A stretch of 59,958 nt of DNA from NCBI GenBank assembly GCA_017548985.1, contig JAFYYW010000007.1:1-59958 (forward strand), written 5' to 3'. The DNA comes from Bacteroidales bacterium (lineage in GTDB: Bacteria > Bacteroidota > Bacteroidia > Bacteroidales > UBA932). Shown in pieces: positions 24,171 through 33,324 of the stretch; positions within the stretch are counted from its first letter, which is position 1, and the number at the start of each line of letters is the position of its first letter. The notes under the pieces were generated by a model. That model was not told the DNA's origin. It did not search any database and saw nothing but the letters and a program-made list of their open reading frames with translations. Made by a program: the position numbers and the translations under genes.

Positions 24171-25301
24171 TTATTTGTTCGCCGTGAATGACAGAATATT
24201 GGAGATCACCTCCTCGGGATCGTCCGTGATCGAAAGGATAAGATTCTTGTATACTCCCCTTGCCAGCAGGTCCTCAAGAAGGGGATAAACCGGAATCTGC
24301 TTACTGAAGAACTCCTTGCCGTAGAATACCATAGGACTGGCGTAACCAAATGATTCATAGTGGTTTTGCGCGGCATCCTGGAATATCTCCTGCATAGTGC
24401 CGGCAGAGCCTGGAGAGTAAATTATACCGCCCTTGGAAATAGTCAGCAGGATGTCCTCGCGGACACTGTTCATGAAATACTTGGCTATATCGGTAGCCAG
24501 CGGGGTCGAAGGCTCATGTCCATAGAACCAGGTGGGGATACCAAGGCTGCGATACATCTCCTGGGGATATTTCTTCCTGACCAGAAACGCTGTCCTCAAC
24601 CAACCCGGATCACGGAACGTTGGCGCCTCGCGAAGGATAGTCAAGGCATCTTCCAACTCTTCCAAAGTCTTGCCGGCCATCCAGGCGCCCAGATGAGTCG
24701 CCTCCATAGCTCCGGGTCCTCCGCCAGAAGCCATCAATTTGCCGCTCTCCGTCAGCCTTTTGCTGATATATGCGATAGTGGCGTAAGCATCATCAGTCCT
24801 CTTGATGGCATGGCCGCCCATCACAGCCACAACCTGCCTTTCGTCGAAGCGGCTAAGAAAATCGTTCATCGCCTCTCCGATAGCATGGTCATGGAGGGAT
24901 CGTCCGAGGGTCTCACGGATATTGTCGCTCTCCTTGCCTTTCTCGATATAGTCAGCGTAAACCTTTGAGTCAAAGCAATTGGCGAAAGTGTCCTCGTTGT
25001 CGGGATCATATCCCTCGTACAGATACTCAGCGGTGTATAGCTTGCTGCGGAACACGTTGTAAGGCATTCCCATACGAGGGAACACGAGGCAGGACGAGCC
25101 GATCCCATCCTCAAGCTCCTTGGGTATCTCGCAACCGAAGAAGAAACAATCTGAGAAGCGGTGTCTCGCCGCCACATACTGCGGTGCCTTGTTGAAATCT
25201 ATATATTGGAACACATAATGTGTCACGAATCCGGAGCTGTCAGGAGCGGGCAGTTTCGCCAAGCTCTCTATCTGCTTGTAGGAGGTGCTAGTCGTCATCA
25301 T
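24171..25301 (-). CDS. LOG-family (lysine decarboxylase-like) nucleotide hydrolase
   Basis: The signature pair of the LOG/TIGR00730 family is present: GGGPGAMEATHLGAW (usual GGGxxGLMG type) and PGSAGTMQEIFQDA (usual PGGxGTxxE). The family hydrolyses nucleoside 5'-monophosphates, including cytokinin precursors, releasing ribose-phosphate. At 376 aa it is longer than the usual 190-230; the N-terminal 140 residues are an extension with no recognised domain. The change of PGG to PGS may affect phosphate binding. The gene lies third in a four-gene operon, 14 nt after the esterase and 16 nt before the DUF1080 gene. ATG at 25301 is followed by a second ATG. Confidence 0.82.
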   Translation of the reverse strand: MMTTSTSYKQIESLAKLPAPDSSGFVTHYVFQYIDFNKAPQYVAARHRFSDCFFFGCEIPKELEDGIGSSCLVFPRMGMPYNVFRSKLYTAEYLYEGYDPDNEDTFANCFDSKVYADYIEKGKESDNIRETLGRSLHDHAIGEAMNDFLSRFDERQVVAVMGGHAIKRTDDAYATIAYISKRLTESGKLMASGGGPGAMEATHLGAWMAGKTLEELEDALTILREAPTFRDPGWLRTAFLVRKKYPQEMYRSLGIPTWFYGHEPSTPLATDIAKYFMNSVREDILLTISKGGIIYSPGSAGTMQEIFQDAAQNHYESFGYASPMVFYGKEFFSKQIPVYPLLEDLLARGVYKNLILSITDDPEEVISNILSFTANK

Positions 25302-25315
25302 AACCGTGAGGATCT

Positions 25316-27040
25316 TTAATCGAATTGTGGTTTAAGGTATTCGCCAATGCGGTCCAGCCAGGTGTAGCTCCCGGTTCCCGGAGAAGCCTTCTCCTGGAAG
25401 CAATGAGGCCTGAGGGCGAGAGTATGGAGCTCACACTGGATGCCCATCGCGCGCATCTTCTCCCAGATTTTGACGGAGTTCATGGCAGCCCAGCCGTCAG
25501 CGTCGCCATGTATGAGGAGCATCGGCGCGGTGTCCAGGTCGAAGGAGAATTCAGGAGCCAGAACGGCGGAATCGTCATTTCCTCCAGTCGAGTTGGGACT
25601 CTCAAGACCGTCAGTGAGCGAATAGGCCGGGTATATGCCAATGCCCCATTGGACGTTGCAAGGAATCTTGTCAATATCGTCAATCGGGTAATATGAACGA
25701 TGTTTCGAGGATGTCACACCCATCATAGTCAGGTGTCCTCCAGCGGACGAGCCCATGATTCCGATACGGTTAGGGTCAAGTCCCTTGGAAGGGGCCTCAC
25801 TACGGACTATCCTGATAACTCTCTGAAGATCCTGCCATGCGGTCGTGTGTTTCGCCAGACCGGTCGTCGGACGAGGGGCGCGATATTTCATGACCACTAC
25901 AGCCATTCCCTTCTCGTTCAAGTATTTCCTGGCCGGGGCCACCTCGAAATCATCCGGACGGTTAAAGTTATAAGCCCCTCCGGCGTAAATGATCTGGATG
26001 GCCGTTGTCTTCAATACGGCGGGAATATGCCACTCCAAGTAAGGCTTGCATTGATCCGCTTGCGGATCGGGCATCTTCCCCTCGGGCCATACATCCTCGA
26101 CAGTCTTCGTCACTCCGGGAACATCGGCGCTGAAGCGCTCCATAAGGCTTTCCTGCTCACCGAGAGGCCCGAGATATCCCATCTGGGTCATGAACTCAAT
26201 CGCTCTCTCAAAACCGAAAGCCCCATGGCCCTTGCCCGGATAGAGATGCAACTCGGCCGGAACGCCCATCCGGCGCAACTGCCTGTAAACTTGGGTGGAT
26301 CCGTTAGGTGAATATGGATCCATCCCACCATGATGAAGGCTCATCGGACAAGTCTTCTCGTCGAACTTGAACACCTCGCTGAGCTTCACATCAGCGCCAT
26401 AACCATCCCTAAAGGCAGGAGTGCCGGTCTCACCATCAGTAGTGACATAGGCCGGAGCGTTCACAATCGCCCAATTGATATGGCAAGGAATCTCATCCAA
26501 TTTGTCTATAGGCTCATAAGCCGGAGTCTGGGAGCTGGTAGCGAGCAAGAGTGCGAGATGGGAACCAGCTGACATTGAGACAGTTCCTATCTTCTCTGGA
26601 TCAAAACCTCTTTTCGCTGCCTCGCTTCTGACCATCCTGACGGCCCTCTGACCGTCCTCCCACGCGCTCTGATATATCGGAAGGCCGACAGGGCGGGGAG
26701 TCCTGTACACGAAATTGACGCACTGAACCCCGATCTTGGTGAGCTCTTTCTGCCAATAATCGATAAGACCCACATCGCAGCAGTTATAGTAAGAGCCTCC
26801 GGAGATCAGAATCATGCACACATCCTTTTTGACGGAAGGGTCCGGAGCGTCGAACCACTCCAGATAGGCGATCTTGTGCTTCTCCGGTTTAAAACCCTTG
26901 GCGTCAACCTCGTTGGTCATCGCCGCTATCTGATGGTCCTGCGGATCAGGCATCTTACCCTTCGGCCAGATAAGCTCTCGCTCCAGGGCAAAAGCCTGCA
27001 AGGAACAGAATAAAAGCAGTAATCCAAAAAACTTCTTCAT
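25316..27040 (-). CDS. Secreted tandem-domain alpha/beta-hydrolase (esterase)
   Basis: MKKFFGLLLLFCSLQAFA is a signal peptide. Two homologous alpha/beta-hydrolase domains follow (about 20-295 and 305-574). Each starts with PxGKMPDPQ, then a YRxPRP segment, then W-DxQRxVRxVRSEA, the nucleophile elbow and a C-terminal histidine. The second elbow (GSSAGGH, near 432) is canonical. The first (VSMSAGSH, near 157) has lost the first glycine, so that domain may be less active or specialised. The type resembles acetyl-xylan and related sugar esterases. It sits between an alpha-galactosidase and a LOG gene, so removal of acyl groups from plant glycans is a reasonable guess. Confidence 0.82.
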   Translation of the reverse strand: MKKFFGLLLLFCSLQAFALERELIWPKGKMPDPQDHQIAAMTNEVDAKGFKPEKHKIAYLEWFDAPDPSVKKDVCMILISGGSYYNCCDVGLIDYWQKELTKIGVQCVNFVYRTPRPVGLPIYQSAWEDGQRAVRMVRSEAAKRGFDPEKIGTVSMSAGSHLALLLATSSQTPAYEPIDKLDEIPCHINWAIVNAPAYVTTDGETGTPAFRDGYGADVKLSEVFKFDEKTCPMSLHHGGMDPYSPNGSTQVYRQLRRMGVPAELHLYPGKGHGAFGFERAIEFMTQMGYLGPLGEQESLMERFSADVPGVTKTVEDVWPEGKMPDPQADQCKPYLEWHIPAVLKTTAIQIIYAGGAYNFNRPDDFEVAPARKYLNEKGMAVVVMKYRAPRPTTGLAKHTTAWQDLQRVIRIVRSEAPSKGLDPNRIGIMGSSAGGHLTMMGVTSSKHRSYYPIDDIDKIPCNVQWGIGIYPAYSLTDGLESPNSTGGNDDSAVLAPEFSFDLDTAPMLLIHGDADGWAAMNSVKIWEKMRAMGIQCELHTLALRPHCFQEKASPGTGSYTWLDRIGEYLKPQFD

Positions 27041-27056
27041 ATCGCTAAATTAATAA

Positions 27057-29174
27057 TTATTCAGGCATTATGTGCCACACGGCAGATGATTTGGGCTCAG
27101 GAAGAGAGGTCTTGATTCCCTCCGAGGCAAGCGCCGCGCCGGTTCTTGTCAAAGACACTCCGGTATCCACATTGGTGATTACGTATCTCTTTTCAGGATC
27201 CAGGAACTTAAGGAAGGCTGTGTATTCCGGATCCTGGCAAGTCTCCTGGCGGAAGGCCTGGACCACCGCCTCGTCCGTCTCACGATCATGCCAGGCTATG
27301 ACGGTCCACGAAGAATCATCCTCCGGCTTGTGCCAAGGGGTCAATGGATACATATCCTTGACAAGCAGATGGTTATATTTCTTCCACTCGCCGAAGGTCG
27401 CCCTCAGGCGGTCGTAATCGAGATCTACGTCATGAGTGAACATCTCGGAAATATTATATACCGGCAACCAGGAGGCTCTGGTGATATAGAAAGTGCTGCC
27501 GCCGGCCAGGCCGGGCTCAAGCTCGTTCTGGGACTCTTTGGTGTTAGCCCCGTGGAACGGTATCCAACGGTTGAAGGAGGTGGTCATCGACAGGCGTAAC
27601 GCGGTGGTTGTCCGGTCCGCGTCGCTTCTCATGAAAGGAAGGCTACGGCGCAGGGATTCAATGTCATTCCTTCCTCCTCCGGAAGCGCAATTATCTATAA
27701 ATGTGCATTTTCCATTTTTGGCGCAGAACTCTATGATCCTGTCCCACAACTCGTAGTGACCTTGGATGGCGAGGTTTTCCGTGATGCCTGTCCTGGGCAA
27801 ATCTGTCTTCTCGGCCTCCTTGGCATCAAAGCCGGCCCAAGCCTTAACCGGATTAGAGTTGTTGTCTTCCCTGAACAGATCGACCCCGTTCTCGCCCATC
27901 ATCTTGGTGATTCTACCGAGAGTCCACTCGAGACAATCCTTGTTGCCCAGGTTGCTGGTGTAACGGTTTCTCCAGTAATAGTCAGCCCACTCGGGATTGT
28001 AACCGTAATTCCTCGCGAGGTCATCCACATCGCAGACACTCTCTGGCTCAAACCAAACCAAAACCTTCATCCCGGCCTTGTGACAAGCCTCGTTTGACTC
28101 AAGGAATGTTTTACCCGGCCATTTAAGATTGTCAAGTTCCCATGTCCCCACCGTACCGTACCAGTCAGATGGTACTGTCTTCCCTCTAGGGTCAAGATAC
28201 CACCCCGCGTCAAACCATCTGAAATCCGGCACAACATCCTCATAGATAAGACGTTCCAGGGTTCTCTTCCAAGTGTAGAAACGCTCGGAGATCGATCCGT
28301 CGGAATTCGGGAGGCCGGTATCCCCGGCGAAACATGTGGTTGAGAATGGCTCTATCCGGTTTCCCTTCCCGTCCGCGGCGGGCATGTTGTATTTGATAAA
28401 CCATTCCCTCCAGAGATTTGTCGCGTCGTCCCTGTCCCTGCCTTTGTAGGGCAGCATCACCACAAGGGCGGTGCGGACTTTCTCTCCGGGAATCAGTACA
28501 GAGTTGAACCCATTGCAGTTCGCGGCCTTCCAAGTGGTCACATCGCCCTGTGAGCGGAACTCGGCGCTCCATGTCCCGGCCCAACCCAAAGCGAGCAGCG
28601 TGCCTCCATCCCCATGAACCAGGTCAAAATAAGGGAAGTAGATATGTGTCGCCCGGCCGTTGGTGGACACGAATGACACGGTAGTATCCCTAAGCGGAGT
28701 CTGGTAATCGGCATATTTGTTCTGATGGTCTCCAAGGCAACCTCTCAATATGGGCTCGCCACCTTGGAAATCGATGACAACGCTGTTGACTTCAGAAAGG
28801 GCCTTACTGGGAGCCGATCCCGTATTCTCGAACCATAGGGTATATTCCAGTTCCCCGAACTCACTGTTCAGGAAGGCGTCCAATGTGGCGGTCAAGTTGT
28901 CATCAACGCGGAATTCCACTTTGAGAGACTTTCCGGAAGCCGTTGTCTTACAATTCTTTGACAAGACCTCGAATCCTTGAAGGCCGTTCACGGCCTTTCC
29001 GTCATAGACAAACGAAAGGGGGACTGACGCCGGATCCTCCACCCATTTCCCGAACAAATCAGCCCCGGTCTGAAGATCGGCGCAAGGCCTGTCGGTGGGA
29101 GTGACTACGTCCCCTTTCCCGCAACCCGCGAGCAGGAATAAAAAACAAGCAAGGGCTAAAAACGGTTTTCTCAT
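27057..29174 (-). CDS. GH36-type alpha-galactosidase lipoprotein
   Basis: The signal peptide ends in lipobox LLAGC. An N-terminal beta-sandwich (to about 270) precedes a TIM-barrel. Family features: WFDAGWY, KVLVWFEPESV, VDLFREDNN with the expected nucleophile Asp near 434, and CASGGGRNDIESLRR plus PFMRSDAD with the acid/base Asp near 516. The enzyme should remove alpha-linked galactose (or GalNAc) from oligosaccharides, on the cell envelope. It is the first gene of the leftward operon and has a perfect -7 box upstream at 29197-29204. Length 705 aa is normal for Bacteroidetes GH36. Confidence 0.9.
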   Translation of the reverse strand: MRKPFLALACFLFLLAGCGKGDVVTPTDRPCADLQTGADLFGKWVEDPASVPLSFVYDGKAVNGLQGFEVLSKNCKTTASGKSLKVEFRVDDNLTATLDAFLNSEFGELEYTLWFENTGSAPSKALSEVNSVVIDFQGGEPILRGCLGDHQNKYADYQTPLRDTTVSFVSTNGRATHIYFPYFDLVHGDGGTLLALGWAGTWSAEFRSQGDVTTWKAANCNGFNSVLIPGEKVRTALVVMLPYKGRDRDDATNLWREWFIKYNMPAADGKGNRIEPFSTTCFAGDTGLPNSDGSISERFYTWKRTLERLIYEDVVPDFRWFDAGWYLDPRGKTVPSDWYGTVGTWELDNLKWPGKTFLESNEACHKAGMKVLVWFEPESVCDVDDLARNYGYNPEWADYYWRNRYTSNLGNKDCLEWTLGRITKMMGENGVDLFREDNNSNPVKAWAGFDAKEAEKTDLPRTGITENLAIQGHYELWDRIIEFCAKNGKCTFIDNCASGGGRNDIESLRRSLPFMRSDADRTTTALRLSMTTSFNRWIPFHGANTKESQNELEPGLAGGSTFYITRASWLPVYNISEMFTHDVDLDYDRLRATFGEWKKYNHLLVKDMYPLTPWHKPEDDSSWTVIAWHDRETDEAVVQAFRQETCQDPEYTAFLKFLDPEKRYVITNVDTGVSLTRTGAALASEGIKTSLPEPKSSAVWHIMPE

Positions 29175-29196
29175 TATGGAAAAATATGTGGTTATT

Positions 29197-29204
29197 CAAA
29201 GATA
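29197..29204 (-). promoter_or_regulatory. Promoter -7 box of the alpha-galactosidase operon
   Basis: On the minus strand the sequence is TATCTTTG, an exact TAnnTTTG match, 22 nt upstream of the ATG at 29174. The same octamer appears before the ROK kinase gene. No clear -33 box is present. The divergent esterase gene (ATG 29258) shares this 83-nt intergenic space. Confidence 0.5.
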
Positions 29205-29257
29205 ATCACTATTTTTATATGTTCGCTTAAAAACCTGATTTATTAATTGTAGAGAAT

Positions 29258-30115
29258 ATGAGAAGAATTATTAGTGTTTTATCCGTTTTCCTGCTTTTGC
29301 CCGCCTTCACCGCACAGGCCGGGAAAATCGTCACCGACAGCGTCAACAGCAGCATCCTGGGAGCTGAGGTCAAGTACAATATCTATCTCCCGGACGGTTT
29401 CGACAAGTCCGGCAAGCAGTATCCTGTGGTCTATCTGCTCCATGGCCTCTACGGCACCTACCAGGATTGGGAGCAGAAAGGTACCATGAAAGAGGTGGCC
29501 GATGAGCTGATCCGTTCCGGTGAGGCCGTCGAGATGATCATTGTGATGCCTAACGCGGGTGATCCTGACATCCACAATGTTTACAACGGCTATTTCAATA
29601 TGCCCAATTGGAATTACGAGGACTTCTTCTTCAAGGAGTTCATTCCCACTGTGGAGAAGAAATACAGGGGAATCGGGGACAAGGGCCACAGGGCGATAAT
29701 GGGTCTATCCATGGGAGGAGGAGGCAGCACCGTATATGCCCAGCGCCATCCTGACACCTTCTCCAGCTGCTACGCCATGAGCGCTTGGCTGGATCATAGG
29801 TATGACGAGAACACTCCTGACGAGAAGAAAGACAAGTTCTTCTACACATGCAAGGCTGTCCGCGAGCACTCCGCCCTCGACTTTGTTGACAACGCCGACG
29901 ACGCCACCCTGGATGCCCTCCGGAGCGTCAAGTGGTTCTTCGACTGCGGTGACGATGACTCTCTCGTGAAGCTGTCCTTTGACCTCCACATGAAAATGAT
30001 GCTCAAGAGAGTCAAGGATGAGCTGCGTGTCAGGGACGGCATCCACAACTGGGAGTACTGGCACACGGCCCTCAGGACCGCCCTACCGTTCGCTTCCAGG
30101 AATTTCGATAAGTAA
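29258..30115 (+). CDS. Secreted esterase, esterase-D/tributyrin esterase type
   Basis: The signal peptide ends near AQAGK. The fold is the esterase D (PF00756) kind: YNIYLPDGF, PVVYLLHGLYG (oxyanion region), the nucleophile elbow GLSMGGGG near 151, a DCGDDD acid segment, and a His (GIHNWEYW) near 265. These enzymes deacylate sugars or feruloyl-type esters. It is the first gene of a rightward operon, abutting the sialidase-like gene directly (TAA then ATG at 30116). A weak -7-like octamer (TATGTTCG) lies at 29218-29225. Confidence 0.88.
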   Translation: MRRIISVLSVFLLLPAFTAQAGKIVTDSVNSSILGAEVKYNIYLPDGFDKSGKQYPVVYLLHGLYGTYQDWEQKGTMKEVADELIRSGEAVEMIIVMPNAGDPDIHNVYNGYFNMPNWNYEDFFFKEFIPTVEKKYRGIGDKGHRAIMGLSMGGGGSTVYAQRHPDTFSSCYAMSAWLDHRYDENTPDEKKDKFFYTCKAVREHSALDFVDNADDATLDALRSVKWFFDCGDDDSLVKLSFDLHMKMMLKRVKDELRVRDGIHNWEYWHTALRTALPFASRNFDK

Positions 30116-31357
30116 ATGATGGTCTTGAGGGGACGGGACATATTAATTCCGCTGGTCGCCGCGGCGCTTGCGGCGGTATCATGCCGGACTGGTGGGAATA
30201 ACGGCCACATCGTGGCTTCAGAGATGGTCATAGCCGAATCTCCCCGTCCGGACAGCGTGTTCCTTTACACTCCGGGAATAATAGAAGGCTTTGACGGAAG
30301 GCTGGTGGTCAGTGTCGACTACGGCGGTCCGGGAACATATGTTCTCGACGGGCCCAAATCGGATTTCGGAGACTTCAAGTCCGGCAACCAGATCAGGATC
30401 TTGCTGTCTGACGACGACGGGAAGACCTGGCGGGAGACCCCTTCCAGGATCCCCATGATGCATGAAATCCTGTTCAAAGCCGGGAAGTCCTTGTATATGA
30501 TAGGCCACTCCGGCAGGCTTCTGGTCACCCGGAGCGATGACAACGGGGAAACCTGGTCTGAACCCTCCGTCCTATGCGATGAGCCTCGCTGGCACCAGAG
30601 CTGCACTCCTGTCGACATCCACGACGGGAAAGTGACCCTGGTCTATGAGAAGTGGGTGGCTGATGGTCACCCCTGGCCCGGAGTCGGTCCCGTGCTGATG
30701 CAGGCCAAGGTTGACGACGATCTCACCCTGGTATCCAGCTGGAAGTTCTCGGAGTTGTACAACCCTGATGAGGACATGGAGGCCGCCAGGCCATCCGGGA
30801 TACCGGTTACCGATCCCGGACAAGCAGGGATACTGGAGACAAATGTTATCCGGGTGTTTGATGAGAACAATCCGTTCTACGACCCCACCGGAAAGTCCGT
30901 GGTCCTGATGATGAGGGCCAACACCGGTTTTCCGGACATCGGAGTCATGATGAAAGGTGTGGAAAGGCCTGACGGGAACCTCGCGGTTGAGAAACTCACG
31001 AAAAACGGCAGGGAGATGTATTTCGCCCATATTCCAGGAGCTGATCTCAAGTTCTATGTGGTCTATGACCCGGAGAGCCGGCTCTACTGGCTCCTGCATT
31101 CCCAGATCAACGGCACCATGAACTACCGGAGAAGGTTAGCCTTGTCATATTCACCCGACCTGCTGAAATGGACTTTCGCCGGTCTCGTGGCTGTAGGACC
31201 GGCGGACAACGCCGCTCGGCATTACGCCACCATGCTGATCAAAGGGGATGATCTCCTTATCGTAAGCCGTTCCGGCGACGAGAGGGCTAAAGGTGCTCAT
31301 GACGGAGACATCGTCACCTTCCACAGAGTTAGCGGCTTTAGGAATTTAATATATTAA
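30116..31357 (+). CDS. Sialidase-like beta-propeller lipoprotein
   Basis: A signal peptide ends in lipobox AAVSC. The protein has at least two Asp-box repeats, SDDDGKTW near 100 and SDDNGETW near 140, the hallmark of sialidase-like six-bladed propellers, with further blades up to the C-terminus. Whether it is a true exo-sialidase is uncertain: the arginine triad cannot be assigned by eye. Many Bacteroidetes proteins of this form act on other glycans. It begins directly after the esterase stop and is followed after 18 nt by a nucleoside hydrolase gene, so it is part of that operon. Confidence 0.75.
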   Translation: MMVLRGRDILIPLVAAALAAVSCRTGGNNGHIVASEMVIAESPRPDSVFLYTPGIIEGFDGRLVVSVDYGGPGTYVLDGPKSDFGDFKSGNQIRILLSDDDGKTWRETPSRIPMMHEILFKAGKSLYMIGHSGRLLVTRSDDNGETWSEPSVLCDEPRWHQSCTPVDIHDGKVTLVYEKWVADGHPWPGVGPVLMQAKVDDDLTLVSSWKFSELYNPDEDMEAARPSGIPVTDPGQAGILETNVIRVFDENNPFYDPTGKSVVLMMRANTGFPDIGVMMKGVERPDGNLAVEKLTKNGREMYFAHIPGADLKFYVVYDPESRLYWLLHSQINGTMNYRRRLALSYSPDLLKWTFAGLVAVGPADNAARHYATMLIKGDDLLIVSRSGDERAKGAHDGDIVTFHRVSGFRNLIY

Positions 31358-31375
31358 TTATAAAACACTTACCTT

Positions 31376-32746
31376 ATGAAACATTTGAAACTGTCATTCA
31401 TTTTCACTTTATTGCTGGTTTCCCTGACTGTCTCCGCGCAGAAGGTCAACCTCTCCGACAAGGAGTTATACAATGCCATTTGGGCCATGGGGCAGATGTA
31501 TCCCGACGGCTTCACCCTTGACCTCAACACGATGAGGCAGCCCGACAAGGGGATCATGGTTTCTTATATAGCCACCCAGAACAGTTTCGACAAAAAGAGC
31601 ATCCCCGCCGTGGTGAAGCATGCCCGGGAGCATGACGGTCTGGTGGGCGGCTGGTACAATCCGGAGAACGGGAAATACTATTTCGATTCCACAAGGATGT
31701 TCCCCGAGGACAGCCTCGCTGCTGCCGTCGCCTTCGCCAGGGAGAACGGGCAGCACACCGTCTACGATGCTGGCAAGGGTATAAACATCAAGTCCAACTA
31801 TGAGCAGAGAGACTGCAGGATAATCTTCGACTGCGATATGGGCTCCTCTACCGATGACCTCTTCGCCCTGATGCTCCTGTACCGTTATATGGACATGAAG
31901 CGCTGCGACCTCCTCGGAGTCGTGGTCGATCGCATGGGTGCCGCCAATGCGGACGCTGTCGATGTGTTGAACAACTTTTACGGATATCCCGACATCCCGA
32001 TCGGTCTCGAAAGGGAAGGAATAAAGGATCCCAAAGTGTTCATCCCCTACCATAATGTAGCTTACGCCCGCACCGAGGACGCGGAACCCATGTTCAAGCA
32101 GACTTACAAGAGCAAGGATGAATATCCTGAAGGCTACAAACTCTACCGCAAGCTTCTCGCCGGACAGCCCGACCACAGCGTGACAATCGCTTCCGTGGGC
32201 TTTGTCACTTCCCTCAGCCGCCTTCTCCAGTCCGGGCCGGACGAGTATTCCAACCTTAGCGGAGTAGAGCTCGTCAGGAACAAGGTGAAAGCCATTTATG
32301 CGATGGGCGGTGTTTTCGGTGAGGCTGTCGAACCAGACTATAATTTCACGCAGGCTATCGACTTCTCGCTGAAGTTCTTCGAGCTCTGGCCAAAGGAGAT
32401 TGACATTATATTCTGCCCAGGAGAAGTCGGTGACCCTCTGGACTACCGTCCGGAACAGGTGATTTCCGACATGGACTGGACTGACTGCCATCCGATCAAG
32501 TGGATTTACCAGAACGTCCAGTGCGACACCGGCCAGAAAATGTGGGATCCTCTGGCTGTCATCAATGCCGTGGAGGGCGACGACCTTTATACGCTTTCAG
32601 AAAGGGGTTGGGTTGAACTGACTCCGAAGGGCGAGACGATATTCACTCCCGATCCGAAGGGCAACGCCCGTTATCAGTTCCCTGGTGACCAGGAGTGGTG
32701 CGACACCATTCTGAAGTACTTGAGGATTATGGCAATACAGCACTAG
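31376..32746 (+). CDS. Secreted nucleoside hydrolase with N-terminal extension
   Basis: A signal peptide (MKHLKLSFIFTLLLVSLTVSAQ) is followed by an N-terminal module of about 120 residues that I do not recognise; it contains GGWYNPENGKYYFDSTRMF and AVAFARENGQHTVYD. The inosine-uridine-type nucleoside hydrolase domain then starts with FDCDMGSSTDDLFALMLLY. This is a spaced variant of the usual DxDxGxDD calcium site. Nucleoside hydrolases split ribonucleosides into base and ribose. Here the enzyme would work in the periplasm or outside. It lies in an operon with sialidase-like and esterase genes and a small lipoprotein. Confidence 0.85.
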   Translation: MKHLKLSFIFTLLLVSLTVSAQKVNLSDKELYNAIWAMGQMYPDGFTLDLNTMRQPDKGIMVSYIATQNSFDKKSIPAVVKHAREHDGLVGGWYNPENGKYYFDSTRMFPEDSLAAAVAFARENGQHTVYDAGKGINIKSNYEQRDCRIIFDCDMGSSTDDLFALMLLYRYMDMKRCDLLGVVVDRMGAANADAVDVLNNFYGYPDIPIGLEREGIKDPKVFIPYHNVAYARTEDAEPMFKQTYKSKDEYPEGYKLYRKLLAGQPDHSVTIASVGFVTSLSRLLQSGPDEYSNLSGVELVRNKVKAIYAMGGVFGEAVEPDYNFTQAIDFSLKFFELWPKEIDIIFCPGEVGDPLDYRPEQVISDMDWTDCHPIKWIYQNVQCDTGQKMWDPLAVINAVEGDDLYTLSERGWVELTPKGETIFTPDPKGNARYQFPGDQEWCDTILKYLRIMAIQH

Positions 32747-32753
32747 GAGCGTT

Positions 32754-33269
32754 ATGTTTAAAACTATTATGGCCCTTTCAGTTTTAGGGGCGCTGTTCTC
32801 ATGCAGCAAACCATGGGACAACAAATATGTGAAAAACATCCCTTCCGAGACAATAAAGGAATATGAACATTCCTACTCGGGAACAATGATGTGGTACATC
32901 ACATGGTACAAGATCGAGAAGGGCGAGGATGGGCACCTGAAACTTTTGTATTCCCACGACTGTAACCCGGAAATCACCATCTACAAATGCCCCGACGACG
33001 CGTTGAGCAAGATTGATGGTTTTGTAAGGCAATACAAGCTTTGGAACCTCAGCAACTCCTACACTCCGAAAATGGAGGTGTTGGACGGCTATATGTGGCA
33101 CACATCAATCAGGTATGAGGATGCCACCATCTCGACCGGAGGCTCCAATGCCTGGCCACCCAAAAAGCTGGCCGAAGGTCTTGCCAAGATAGAGGTCTAC
33201 ATCCAATCAATCATCGACGCCTCAACCGAGAACGATATTATAGGCACTGACTCGCATTCGAACCGATAA
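32754..33269 (+). CDS. Unrecognised 171-aa lipoprotein
   Basis: MFKTIMALSVLGALFSCS is a lipoprotein signal with lipobox LFSCS. The mature protein is small, Tyr/Trp-rich and without recognised domain. It starts 7 nt after the nucleoside hydrolase gene and is the last gene of that operon; a new promoter follows at 33290. It may be a surface or periplasmic accessory, but nothing in the sequence indicates its job. Confidence 0.7.
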   Translation: MFKTIMALSVLGALFSCSKPWDNKYVKNIPSETIKEYEHSYSGTMMWYITWYKIEKGEDGHLKLLYSHDCNPEITIYKCPDDALSKIDGFVRQYKLWNLSNSYTPKMEVLDGYMWHTSIRYEDATISTGGSNAWPPKKLAEGLAKIEVYIQSIIDASTENDIIGTDSHSNR

Positions 33270-33289
33270 CTGTCTGGCACGATATTTAG

Positions 33290-33297
33290 TATTTTTG
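33290..33297 (+). promoter_or_regulatory. Promoter -7 box of the S41 protease/TonB operon
   Basis: TATTTTTG at 33290-33297 matches TAnnTTTG exactly and lies 27 nt before the ATG at 33325. No TTTG -33 box is evident at the usual distance. It separates the operon from the nucleoside hydrolase operon upstream. Confidence 0.5.
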
Positions 33298-33324
33298 CGG
33301 ATTGGAATTTGAATCTACAAGAAT

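Noticed and set aside
31466..32491. 341-codon open frame on the minus strand
   Set aside because: Antisense to the nucleoside hydrolase gene, which has a signal peptide and family motifs; low-complexity translation without a domain.
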